A stretch of DNA of 64,000 bases from an uncultured Hungatella sp. (lineage in GTDB: Bacteria > Bacillota > Clostridia > Lachnospirales > Lachnospiraceae): assembly GCA_910585435.1 (NCBI GenBank), contig CAJUEJ010000018.1, positions 14,059 to 78,058 on the forward strand. Reading direction: 5' to 3'. Position 1 is the first letter of the stretch, and every line of letters begins with the position of its first letter. The translations under genes and the position numbers were made by a program. Below are positions 17,934-26,091 of the stretch, in pieces. The notes below the pieces were generated by a model. That model made no database searches and was not told the origin of the DNA. It saw only the letters and a program-made list of their open reading frames with translations.

Positions 17934-18722
17934 TTATGGCAGCATTTCAAAATCCACGCATATGTTGGCCGTCACCTTCATCTGTCCCGGCATAACCCCC
18001 ATGTCGGCGGCTCCTGCCGCTGGTGCCGCCTCCGCGTCCATCATCTTCATGCTGCGCTGTTCGATTCCGGAGGAAACATATCTTCCATACTGCCCGTCAT
18101 TGTATTCTTCCACCCGAAGAACCTTCCCCACCTGTCTTCCGTCCGCCTCGGCGATGGCCTCCGCCTTTCCTCTGGCCAGATCCACCGCTTTTTTCAGCGC
18201 TTCCCTATAAGCCTCATCATAGGTGCTGGAAAAATATGTGACGTTTAAAATCTCATTGGCCCCGCTTTCCACTGTTTTGGAAAGCAGTCCTCCTACGTCG
18301 CCTACAGGCACATCGGTCACCGTCACCTGGGTTCTCATCTCATAGCCGATAAGCTCCCGGGTATTGCCGCTCCAGTCATACCTGGGATCCAGGGAAAACC
18401 CTGTGGTTTTTATGGACTCATCCGCATATCCCTGTTCCTTCAAAAATGCCAGAACCTGATTCAGCGCCTCCGTGTTCTTCTGCTGGCAGGCAGAGGCATC
18501 ATCATCCTCTGTGGTAATGCCGTAGACAATCTCCGCCATATCCGGAGTCACCTCCACACTGTCGCTGCTGTTTATGGTTACCTTTCCTTCGTCTCCCGCG
18601 TCCACATTCTCCACCCGGATCACATTGGGGACATTGGTGCTTACCTGAGGGGTACATGCCGTAAGAAGCGCTGCCATCCCCACACATCCTGCCGCCAAAC
18701 CATACATTTTTTTCATAAACAT
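17934..18722 (-). CDS. SIMPL-domain (DUF541) lipoprotein
   Basis: This 262-residue surface protein has a signal peptide with lipobox LLTAC (Cys at about residue 23). The mature part begins with a short linker, then SVEVTPDMAEIVYGI, the start of the SIMPL (DUF541) domain. It contains the conserved YEMRTQVTVTDV and EALKKAVDLARGKAEAIAEA segments. SIMPL proteins are cell-envelope proteins of poorly defined role. It is transcribed alone, divergent from the hemerythrin gene. Confidence 0.9.
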   Translation of the reverse strand: MFMKKMYGLAAGCVGMAALLTACTPQVSTNVPNVIRVENVDAGDEGKVTINSSDSVEVTPDMAEIVYGITTEDDDASACQQKNTEALNQVLAFLKEQGYADESIKTTGFSLDPRYDWSGNTRELIGYEMRTQVTVTDVPVGDVGGLLSKTVESGANEILNVTYFSSTYDEAYREALKKAVDLARGKAEAIAEADGRQVGKVLRVEEYNDGQYGRYVSSGIEQRSMKMMDAEAAPAAGAADMGVMPGQMKVTANICVDFEMLP

Positions 18723-18790
18723 TCTCCTCTCCTGCTTCTTTCTTTAAAAATCCTGCTGCCGGTTTACCCAATGTGCCCGCCAAACTTTTT

Positions 18791-18830
18791 TGTGCGGTGG
18801 TGCGTTTGCTGCCGGGCACATGCAGGTTTA
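18791..18830 (+). repeat. 40-nt motif shared with the 57.3-kb leader
   Basis: The sequence starting TGTGCGGTGGTG, with an internal CTGCCGGGC and ending TGCAGGTTTA, matches the minus strand at 57336-57297 at 34 of 40 positions. It lies upstream of the SIMPL gene in the divergent region 18723-19054. The rest of that 332-bp gap holds only the hemerythrin promoter. The function of the motif is unknown. Confidence 0.7.
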
Positions 18831-18955
18831 TGAAGTAAGTATACCAGAGAACTCTTAGTTTGCCTTATCTTTTCTCTTAATGTTTCGTAACGAATTTCTT
18901 CCATTTTACGGAAGTTTTTCTGACAGTTTCAGGAAATTTTCAAGGCCTTACAAAG

Positions 18956-18984
18956 TAGACAAACAGAAGTCTGACTGCTATAAT
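18956..18984 (+). promoter_or_regulatory. Sigma-A promoter of the hemerythrin gene
   Basis: TAGACA (18956-18961) and a perfect TATAAT (18979-18984) are 17 bp apart. Transcription would start near 18991 and leave a leader of about 60 nt before the start codon. Confidence 0.8.
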
Positions 18985-19044
18985 AAAGAACGAAAAAAGA
19001 AACAGGAACATAATTTATAAATAAAATTTAATCTGAGGGGGCAA

Positions 19045-19077
19045 ATGATCTGTTGTGGAAAAGCTGTTATGGAATGA
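19045..19077 (+). CDS. Possible 10-codon leader peptide overlapping hemerythrin start
   Basis: A short frame, ATG at 19045 to TGA at 19077, encodes MICCGKAVME. It has the GAGGGGG site closest to it (3 nt upstream, a little tight) and runs across the GTG start of the hemerythrin gene in another frame. It could serve translational coupling, or it could be chance; the two adjacent cysteines are notable next to an oxygen- or iron-binding protein. Confidence 0.25.
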   Translation: MICCGKAVME

Positions 19078-19966
19078 AAAGCTCAATATCGGCGTTGAGA
19101 TCGTAGACAAGGCCCACGCCAACCTTTTTCGGATTGTGGGAAAACTGATTGAACTGGTTAATAGTGACTCGAATTACCAGAATGCCTGTAAGGAGGGCGT
19201 CAAATATCTGGAAGATTACTCCATAAAACATTTTGCGGAGGAAGAAGCCTACATGCGTTCCATCCGGTATTCCGGTTATGCAAAGCATAAGGAAATCCAT
19301 GATACCTTCAGGGACCAGACTCTGGTCTCTCTTAAAAAGACTCTGGAGCTGTCGGATTATTCTCTGACAGCAGTACATCGCTTTTTAAATACCATGCTGG
19401 GCTGGCTTGCCGGTCATATTATGACAGAAGACCAGCTGATATCAGGGGTTCCATGTAAAACAAACCTTTATGACTATTCCACCCGGGTATCGGTTGCGGC
19501 CCAGGCCGTAAGCCAGGCTATGAATGACATGTTCCATATAGATACGGTTCTTGTGGACGATAATTACTACGGACAGTATCTGGGCGCAGGATTCTACTGC
19601 CGTTTAGGCTATGATATTGATGACGGAGGAAAGGTACTTATACTTATGGGTGCGGAGGACAAACTGATCCGCCGCGGCGTAGGGCTGATCTACGGCATGC
19701 AGACCATGCAGGATACGGAGATGGTACATGAGGTGGCTCTGCAGATCTTTGAACAGTTCCTCCACCATATGGGCGGTTTATTCCGGTCCGATGCCGTATA
19801 CAGCCTGCACAGAGAAGAATTGTTAACCAGCGACGAGTTCCGATCTGATTTTGCCACAAGATATCCTTACAGCATACTGTTCGAAACACGGCTGGGCCGT
19901 TTTGTATTCTGCTGCCGCAAATGGAAGCCCAAAAGAAGAAAGGCCCCGGGAACTCAGGAATCATGA
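19055..19966 (+). CDS. Bacteriohemerythrin with a C-terminal extra domain
   Basis: This 303-residue protein begins with a complete hemerythrin domain (about residues 1-135) that binds a di-iron centre and O2. All seven ligands can be placed: His21, His59, Glu63, His78, His82, His121 and Asp126. Residues 145-300 form a second domain, YSTRVSVAAQAVSQAMNDMF through HEVALQIFEQFLHHMGGLFR, that may be CheX-like; this is uncertain. The only in-frame start is GTG, because a stop lies just upstream; the Shine-Dalgarno is about 13 nt away. A role in oxygen sensing or scavenging in an anaerobe is likely. It is a single-gene unit with promoter and terminator. Confidence 0.85.
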   Translation: MEKLLWNEKLNIGVEIVDKAHANLFRIVGKLIELVNSDSNYQNACKEGVKYLEDYSIKHFAEEEAYMRSIRYSGYAKHKEIHDTFRDQTLVSLKKTLELSDYSLTAVHRFLNTMLGWLAGHIMTEDQLISGVPCKTNLYDYSTRVSVAAQAVSQAMNDMFHIDTVLVDDNYYGQYLGAGFYCRLGYDIDDGGKVLILMGAEDKLIRRGVGLIYGMQTMQDTEMVHEVALQIFEQFLHHMGGLFRSDAVYSLHREELLTSDEFRSDFATRYPYSILFETRLGRFVFCCRKWKPKRRKAPGTQES

Positions 19967-19986
19967 TATTTTTGTCATCTGTGCAT

Positions 19987-20046
19987 CTGCAAAGCGGCAG
20001 TGGGGGCAGACCCTATGTCCCGCTTTGCAGAAAAATTTTTCTTTTT
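19987..20046 (+). terminator. Terminator of the hemerythrin gene
   Basis: CTGCAAAGCGG (19987-19997) pairs with CCGCTTTGCAG (20020-20030), followed by A5 then T5CT6. It is a strong intrinsic terminator just downstream of the stop codon. Confidence 0.9.
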
Positions 20047-20084
20047 TGCTATACCAATTTAAACCATTAAATCTTTAACGTGTC

Positions 20085-20113
20085 TTGATATTTATGCATG
20101 ATTGTGGTATATT
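20085..20113 (+). promoter_or_regulatory. Sigma-A promoter of the esterase/ATP-grasp operon
   Basis: TTGATA (20085-20090) and TATATT (20108-20113) are 17 bp apart. A GGAGG site and the ATG at 20140 follow. Confidence 0.75.
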
Positions 20114-20139
20114 AAATCAATATTACGGAGGAACTATTT

Positions 20140-20904
20140 ATGGTAGAAGTATGGAATATCACCATTCCGGAGCTGACAGGCAGCGAAACCAGACGTGCCT
20201 ACATTTATCTTCCGGAATCTTATGAGTATGAGCCTGACAGGCGTTACCCTGTTTTATACATGTTTGACGGACACAATGTCTTTTTCGATGATCATGCCAC
20301 TTACGGCAAAAGCTGGGGGATGGAAGAATACATGGACTTTACCGGAACTCCTTTAATCATCGCCGCCGTGGAGTGCAATCACAGCCCGGACAACGGCCGC
20401 CTTCAGGAGTATTCCCCATACTCCTTTAAGGACAACCGGTTTGGAGCCATTACAGGCCGTGGAAAAACGACTATGAGATGGATGATCCGCACCTTTAAGC
20501 GGCAGGTTGACCGCCGTTACCGCACCATTCCGGACAGAGAACATACCTTTATTGCCGGCAGCTCCATGGGCGGTCTTATGAGTCTGTTTGCACTGATTCA
20601 GTATAACCGGTATTTTTCCCGGGCCGCTGCGCTCTCACCGTCTCTGTGGGTAGCCCCGGACAAGCTGGAGCATCTGATCTCTCAGGCAGCTCTGGCGCCT
20701 GATACCATTCTGTACATGGATTACGGTGCCAAAGAGTTTTCCAACCACGGGAAGATGGAACGGCAGTTCTCCCGAATCGGCTCCGCTCTTTTAAAACGCC
20801 ATGTGCTTTTGAATCTAAGGATCGTACCGGAGGGAACCCACTGCGAGGCCAGCTGGGAGAAGCAGGTGCCTTTCTTTATCAATACTCTGATGTATGATAT
20901 CTGA
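20140..20904 (+). CDS. Alpha/beta-hydrolase, esterase D-like
   Basis: This 254-residue hydrolase of the putative esterase (esterase D/enterochelin esterase-like) group starts with a beta-sandwich-like strand region, then RRYPVLYMFDGHNVFFDD. The nucleophile elbow is GSSMGG (140-145, Ser142). Asp194 (LYMDYG) and His234 (EGTHCEASW) complete a plausible triad. There is no signal peptide. It is the first gene of a three-gene plus-strand operon with a second esterase-like protein and an ATP-grasp ligase. The substrate is unknown. Confidence 0.85.
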   Translation: MVEVWNITIPELTGSETRRAYIYLPESYEYEPDRRYPVLYMFDGHNVFFDDHATYGKSWGMEEYMDFTGTPLIIAAVECNHSPDNGRLQEYSPYSFKDNRFGAITGRGKTTMRWMIRTFKRQVDRRYRTIPDREHTFIAGSSMGGLMSLFALIQYNRYFSRAAALSPSLWVAPDKLEHLISQAALAPDTILYMDYGAKEFSNHGKMERQFSRIGSALLKRHVLLNLRIVPEGTHCEASWEKQVPFFINTLMYDI

Positions 20905-20995
20905 CCGGCGGCCTCCCATAAGGTCAGGTTTTGTCCCCTTTGGACAGTTCACAGCCGCTGCAGGCAAATTTATTTTAAAAAAGGAGAAAGCATTT

Positions 20996-21748
20996 ATGGA
21001 AACGCAATATTTTAAGCAATACAGTCCGGCACTTGACAGAGACATGGAGTGCAAGGTCTATGGACACGCAGGCAGGCCTGTCCTTTATATCCCCTGTCAG
21101 AACGGGCGCTTTTTTGACTTTGAAAATTTCCGTATGACTGACGTGTGGGCTCCCTGGATCGATTCCGGACAGGTCATGGTTTTTTCCATTGACACCATGG
21201 ATGAGGAAACCTGGTCCAACAAATCCGGTGATCCTTACTGGAGAATCCGCCGCCACGAACAGTGGAATCATTTTATTGTTGATGAGATGGCCCCCTTCAT
21301 CCGGAAGATGGTAAATGAAAGAAATGGCTGGGAGGGCAATCCCGGCATTATTGCCTTTGGCTGCAGCTTAGGCGCCACCCATGCGGCCAACCTGTATTTC
21401 CAGCATCCTGACATCTTTGACGGGCTGTTGGCTTTAAGCGGTATCTACACAGCTGATTATGGTTTTGACGGATACATGGATGAGCTGGTCTACTTAAATT
21501 CTCCGGTTCATTATCTTCCCAACATGCCGGATGACCATCCCTATATAGGCATGTACCGCAACAACAAGGGAGTCATCTGCGTAGGCCAGGGCCCATGGGA
21601 GATCCCGGATACCACCAGACAGCTTCATGGAATCCTGCAGAGTAAAGGGATTCCGGTGTGGGTGGATTTCTGGGGCTATGACTGTGCCCACGACTGGGAC
21701 TGGTGGTATAAGCAGGTTACCTATTTTGTACCTTATCTTCTTAGATAA
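20996..21748 (+). CDS. Second esterase-like alpha/beta-hydrolase
   Basis: This is a 250-residue protein of the esterase (DUF3089/esterase-family) type. It shows RPVLYIPCQNGRFFDFENF near the N-terminus and a nucleophile elbow GCSLGA (122-127, Ser124). A C-terminal CAHDWDWW holds the likely catalytic His232. The open frame extends 34 codons further up to 20894, but ATG 20996 has AGGAGA at good spacing and avoids overlap with the previous gene. It is unlike the preceding esterase in sequence, so this is not a simple duplication. Confidence 0.82.
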   Translation: METQYFKQYSPALDRDMECKVYGHAGRPVLYIPCQNGRFFDFENFRMTDVWAPWIDSGQVMVFSIDTMDEETWSNKSGDPYWRIRRHEQWNHFIVDEMAPFIRKMVNERNGWEGNPGIIAFGCSLGATHAANLYFQHPDIFDGLLALSGIYTADYGFDGYMDELVYLNSPVHYLPNMPDDHPYIGMYRNNKGVICVGQGPWEIPDTTRQLHGILQSKGIPVWVDFWGYDCAHDWDWWYKQVTYFVPYLLR

Positions 21749-21788
21749 ACCATAAATCCAAAAGAAACCTTTAAGGAGGAGTACGAGT

Positions 21789-23012
21789 ATGAAAAACGTT
21801 GTTTTTATTTCCCCAAACTTTCCCACCAACTACTGGCAGTTCTGCCGGGAGCTGAAAAACAACGGAATGAATGTTCTGGGAATCGGTGACCAGCCCTATA
21901 ATGAGCTGACCCAGGAGCTGAAAGACAGTTTAAATGAATACTACAAGGTAGACAGCCTGGAAAACGAAGATCAGGTGTACCGTGCCGTGGCTTTCTTCAT
22001 CTTCAAGCACGGCCGGATTGACTGGCTGGAATCCAACAATGAGTACTGGCTGGAGCGGGACGCCAGGCTGCGGACAGATTTTAATATCACCACTGGTTTC
22101 CACACAGAAGATATTCCGAGAGCCAAGTATAAATCCAGGATGAAGGAATATTATACAAAGGCAGGCATCCCTGTGGCGCGCTACCATCTGGTGGATACCA
22201 TTGAAAACTGTCAGGCTTTTATAAAGGAGGTGGGCTACCCTGTAGTTACCAAACCGGACAACGGCGTAGGCGCTTCCCACACGTACAAGCTTTCAAATGA
22301 TCAGGAGCTTAAGAAGTTTTTTGCAGAAAAAGAGGACTATATCCCATATATTATGGAAGAGTTTATCGATGCGGAGGTGAATTCCTACGATGCCGTCATT
22401 GACTCCAAAGGCGAGCCCATGTTTGAGACAGGGAATGTGACACCCAACTCCATTATGGATATCGTAAATAATTCCGACAATTCCATCTATTACATCGTAA
22501 AAGATCTGCCGGAGGACACAAAAGCGGCCGGCCGCGCTGCCGTCAAAAGCTTTGGCGTAAAAAGCCGTTTCATCCACTTCGAGTTTTTCCGCCTTTTAAG
22601 CGACCATAAAGGCCTGGGAAAGAAGGGCGACGTGATCGCCCTGGAGGTCAATATGCGTCCCTGCGGCGGCTTTACCCCTGACATGATTAACTTTGCCCAC
22701 AGCACCAACGTATATAAAATCTGGGCTGACATGGTTGCCTTTGACAAGTCCACCATGCCTGTGGGAAAGCATGCCTACTGCGCCTTCGCCGGACTGCGGG
22801 ACGGCAAAAACTTTGTCATGAGCCATGAGGACATTATGGAGAAATACGGCCCTAACATGAAGATGGTGGAGAGGATTCCCGATGTGCTGTCTGACGCCAT
22901 GGGCAATCAGATGTATGTGGCTACCTTTGATACCAAGAAAGAGCTGGACAACTTCTATAAAAATGTGTTAAAATGCAGGCCGCTTAAGGGCGGAGCTAAA
23001 AAGCAGGCCTGA
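21789..23012 (+). CDS. ATP-grasp carboxylate-amine ligase-like protein
   Basis: This is a 407-residue ATP-grasp enzyme, a class that activates a carboxylate with ATP and joins it to an amine or other nucleophile. The N-terminal pre-ATP-grasp domain starts KNVVFISPNFPTNYW. GYPVVTKPDNGVGAS (149-163) holds the nucleotide-binding Lys and Gly-rich loop. EEFIDAEVNSYD (190-201) and ALEVNMRPCGGF (284-295) hold the metal-binding Glu/Asn residues. It is the third gene of the esterase operon, with an AGGAGG site. The product is unknown; databases often label relatives loosely as carbamoyl-phosphate-synthase-like. Confidence 0.85.
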   Translation: MKNVVFISPNFPTNYWQFCRELKNNGMNVLGIGDQPYNELTQELKDSLNEYYKVDSLENEDQVYRAVAFFIFKHGRIDWLESNNEYWLERDARLRTDFNITTGFHTEDIPRAKYKSRMKEYYTKAGIPVARYHLVDTIENCQAFIKEVGYPVVTKPDNGVGASHTYKLSNDQELKKFFAEKEDYIPYIMEEFIDAEVNSYDAVIDSKGEPMFETGNVTPNSIMDIVNNSDNSIYYIVKDLPEDTKAAGRAAVKSFGVKSRFIHFEFFRLLSDHKGLGKKGDVIALEVNMRPCGGFTPDMINFAHSTNVYKIWADMVAFDKSTMPVGKHAYCAFAGLRDGKNFVMSHEDIMEKYGPNMKMVERIPDVLSDAMGNQMYVATFDTKKELDNFYKNVLKCRPLKGGAKKQA

Positions 23013-23065
23013 AAGGCAGGGCTGAAGAGCTGAGCTGAGAGACAGGTAGATCATAAATACAGAAT

Positions 23066-23114
23066 AAAACGGTGTGTCCCGGGCATGTTGAAGTTTCCCG
23101 GGGTACACCGTTTT
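23066..23114. terminator. Bidirectional terminator between ATP-grasp and GH2 genes
   Basis: AAAACGGTGTGTCCCGGG (23066-23083) pairs with CCCGGGGTACACCGTTTT (23097-23114), with two mismatches. The A and T flanks let it work for both convergent genes. Confidence 0.85.
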
Positions 23115-23154
23115 CTGTTGCCTTATTTAATTACCTTATTCATGATTCATGTTT

Positions 23155-24972
23155 TTACTTCGTCTGGTTTATCTCACGGATTCTCTCCGGGCTGACCTTG
23201 GGCTGATGGTTCCCGTCTAAAAGCCCGTTGACCTCCTGGTATACATCTGTAAGCTGGGTATAGCAGAATCCGCTGCAGCCCGGAATCCCCATGATGGCTT
23301 TCGTCACATCCTCGTACCGCCGGATCACAGCCTCCTCATCCTTCTCTGCATCTCCATAGCCCCAGTTTTCCTGGCTTACACTTTTCTCCAGGGCGATGCC
23401 GCCGTACTCTGTCACAAGCAGCGCCGGCTTATGGGCAGCCTGGCAGCCGCCGGCAGGGCTTTCATCTCCGGCTTTTTCTCCTGCCCCGTCTTCTGAGCAT
23501 CTCCACCGGCTTTCTGTCTCTCCCATTGCAAACAGCCTCCGCTTCTGGGGGTAGATTGCCTCAGGCGCAGCCAGCGCTTTGGCGGTGTATTTGTCCTCAA
23601 AGGCTTTTCCGGTCTGGGCATAGTCATGGATGCTGATAATATCCGCCTTCACATTCTCCCAGCCGTCATTGGTGCTCACCAGCCTTGTGGGATCCAGGGC
23701 CTTTGCCATATGGTACAGTGCCTTTCCGAAATTCTGCTGCCTTTTGTCATTTAAAATCTTTCTCACGCCCCAGGACTCGTTTAACACAACCCAGGTAATG
23801 AGACAGGGGTGGTTGCAGTCTCTTCTGTAAAACTCTGCAAAATCCCTGGTAAGGTTCATTATCTCATCATCGCAGAATTCATAGGCGCTGGGCACTTCTC
23901 CCCACACATAGAGTCCATAGCAGTCTGCCAGATAATAATATCTTGGATCCTCTATCTTCTGATGCTTCCTGGCACCTGTAAACCCATAGGCCAGGGTCAT
24001 CTCCACATCCTCCTTAAGCGCCAGAGCCGATGGCGGCGTCAGCCCTGATTCCTCCCAGTATCCCTGATCCAATACCATCTTCAGATAACAGGGAATATTG
24101 TTTATCAGGACTCTCCCGCTGTCCAGGCTTACCTTTCTCATCCCGAAATAAGTCCCCACAGAATCCAGCACCTGAAGAGAATATCCGTCCATCCGCACCA
24201 GATCCACTGTCATGTCATACAGGTTGGGATCCTCATGGGACCAGTAATGAATCTCATCGATGGCATCCTCCGGCTTTAAGGCAATGACTACCTGGGTACG
24301 GATACCGTCTAAAGAAGCCGTAAGCTTTTTCACGGTTTTCCCATAATAGGAGACCGTTAAGAATACCTGATCCCCTGGCTCATACTCATCCACCGTGATT
24401 GTGGCCGCAACCTGGTTCCTGTCAATATCCGTCACCAGCTTTATATGGTCAATAGGCTTTCCCTCCACTGCCTCCAGCCACACGCCCTGCCAGATGCCGG
24501 AGGTGGGAGTATACCAGCAACGGCTGGGCTCCTCCTCCCAGTACTGCTTTCCTCTGGGCTGAGCCGTGTCCGCTCTGTCTATGACCTTTACGGCGATCAC
24601 ATTTTCCCCGTCCTCCTTTACATGCTCTGTAATCTCAAAAGAAAAAGGGGTGTAGCCTCCTGTATGCTTTCCCAGATAAGCTTCATTCACCCACACATGG
24701 GCTTCATAATCCACTGCCCCGAAATGAAGATACTGTCTTTTTCCTTTCATCTCCTCCGGCAGCCGAAACGTCCTCTCATACCAGAGAATATCATGAAACC
24801 CTGTCTCTCCGATTCCGCTTGCTTTGGTCTGGTACGCAAAAGGCACACAGACAGTACGGTCCATGTTCTCCCTGGCGTCAAACCCAAACCTCCATTCCCC
24901 GTTCAGTTCTTCCCAGCACTTCCTCCTGAAATCCGGCCTGGGAAACTGCAGATAATCCAGTGTATTTTTCAT
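23155..24972 (-). CDS. Glycoside hydrolase family 2 enzyme
   Basis: This 605-residue cytoplasmic GH2 enzyme has a sugar-binding N-domain (WYERTFRLPEEM ... GYTPFSFEITEHV), an immunoglobulin-like domain, then the TIM barrel. The acid/base is Glu399 in VVLNESWG, and the nucleophile is Glu522 in LLVTEYGG. The length fits beta-galactosidase, beta-glucuronidase or related activities, but specificity cannot be told. Residues about 487-515 are an unusual acidic, Gly/Cys-rich insert inside the barrel. ATG 24972 follows GGAGGAAAGA; the frame to 25032 was rejected. It is downstream of rfbD by 70 bp, possibly in the same transcript. Confidence 0.88.
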   Translation of the reverse strand: MKNTLDYLQFPRPDFRRKCWEELNGEWRFGFDARENMDRTVCVPFAYQTKASGIGETGFHDILWYERTFRLPEEMKGKRQYLHFGAVDYEAHVWVNEAYLGKHTGGYTPFSFEITEHVKEDGENVIAVKVIDRADTAQPRGKQYWEEEPSRCWYTPTSGIWQGVWLEAVEGKPIDHIKLVTDIDRNQVAATITVDEYEPGDQVFLTVSYYGKTVKKLTASLDGIRTQVVIALKPEDAIDEIHYWSHEDPNLYDMTVDLVRMDGYSLQVLDSVGTYFGMRKVSLDSGRVLINNIPCYLKMVLDQGYWEESGLTPPSALALKEDVEMTLAYGFTGARKHQKIEDPRYYYLADCYGLYVWGEVPSAYEFCDDEIMNLTRDFAEFYRRDCNHPCLITWVVLNESWGVRKILNDKRQQNFGKALYHMAKALDPTRLVSTNDGWENVKADIISIHDYAQTGKAFEDKYTAKALAAPEAIYPQKRRLFAMGETESRWRCSEDGAGEKAGDESPAGGCQAAHKPALLVTEYGGIALEKSVSQENWGYGDAEKDEEAVIRRYEDVTKAIMGIPGCSGFCYTQLTDVYQEVNGLLDGNHQPKVSPERIREINQTK

Positions 24973-25042
24973 TCTTTCCTCCACTTCATAGCCATATACT
25001 CCCAAAGTCTCCTGCGTCTGTGTAAGTGCCAACAGATTTACT

Positions 25043-26032
25043 TTAAAGGTTCGCCACTGTCTTCAAATACCGCCCCAATGCATCCTGCCAGGCAGGCATA
25101 CGCTTAAATCCTCTCTCCTCCAGCTTGTCCTTGCTCATCCGGCTGTTCATGGGCCGTTTCGCCCTGGCCGGATACTGGTCACTGGAAACCGGAATCACGT
25201 GTACCTTCAGCCCTGCCTGTCTGAAAATCTCACAGGCAAACTCATACCAGCTGCACAGCCCCTCATTGGTGGCATGGTAGCGGCCGTACTCCTCCGTCTC
25301 AATCATATCCACCAGAAGCCTTGCCAGATCATAGGTATACGTGGGAGATCCCACCTGATCGTCCACCACGGTTATGGTATCCCTGGTCTTCCCCAGGTTC
25401 AGCATGGTCTTTATAAAATTCTTCCCGTTAACCCCGAACACCCAGGCAATGCGGACGATAAAATACTTTTCAAGCGCCTCCACCGCCAGCTCCCCCTCAT
25501 ACTTGGTCTGCCCATAGACGTTCAGAGGCTCTCTGTCATCATCCGGCTCCCAGGGACGCTCCCCCTGGCCGTTAAAGACGTAATCCGTGCTGATGTACAT
25601 CATCTTGCACCCTGTCTCCTTACACACCCTTACAATATTGGCTGTTCCCTCTCCGTTGACCTTTCGGCACAGCTCCACATTGTCTTCCGCCGCGTCCACC
25701 GCCGTGTATGCGGCACAGTGAATCACTCCGTCCGGCGCCGTCTCCTTTATCACCCTTTCCACTGACACCGGATCCGTGATGTCCATCTCGTCAATATCCA
25801 CTCCCACGGCAATATGGCCCCGTTTTTCCAGTTCATGGATCACATCATACCCCAGCTGTCCTTTGGAGCCAGTCACCAGTATTTTCATGCTGCCTTTTCT
25901 GTCCGGGCCGTTCTCTGCTTCCAGATCTATTTTTCCTCCTGAGCATTTCGTTCCTTCCGGATATTCCGTTCCTTCTGAACATCCATTCCCATCCGGGCTG
26001 TTCTGGACGCTCTCCAGCCATTGATCTTCCAT
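25043..26032 (-). CDS. rfbD: dTDP-4-dehydrorhamnose reductase
   Basis: This enzyme catalyses the last step of dTDP-L-rhamnose synthesis, NAD(P)H reduction of the 4-keto sugar. The Rossmann motif is GSKGQLGYDV; STDYVFNG and YGQTKYEGE (the YxxxK pair) follow. The start is uncertain. ATG 26032 has GGAAAGGG upstream but adds a 48-residue polar, repetitive leader (CSEGTEYPEGTKCSGG). ATG 25888 would give the usual length of 281 residues with a weak site. It follows rfbB by about 60 bp. Confidence 0.9.
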   Translation of the reverse strand: MEDQWLESVQNSPDGNGCSEGTEYPEGTKCSGGKIDLEAENGPDRKGSMKILVTGSKGQLGYDVIHELEKRGHIAVGVDIDEMDITDPVSVERVIKETAPDGVIHCAAYTAVDAAEDNVELCRKVNGEGTANIVRVCKETGCKMMYISTDYVFNGQGERPWEPDDDREPLNVYGQTKYEGELAVEALEKYFIVRIAWVFGVNGKNFIKTMLNLGKTRDTITVVDDQVGSPTYTYDLARLLVDMIETEEYGRYHATNEGLCSWYEFACEIFRQAGLKVHVIPVSSDQYPARAKRPMNSRMSKDKLEERGFKRMPAWQDALGRYLKTVANL

Positions 26033-26091
26033 CTTCTTATCCCTTTCCAAGCCTTTGTAATTTCTATGCACCTGTTTTCAGGGTCCTGGAG

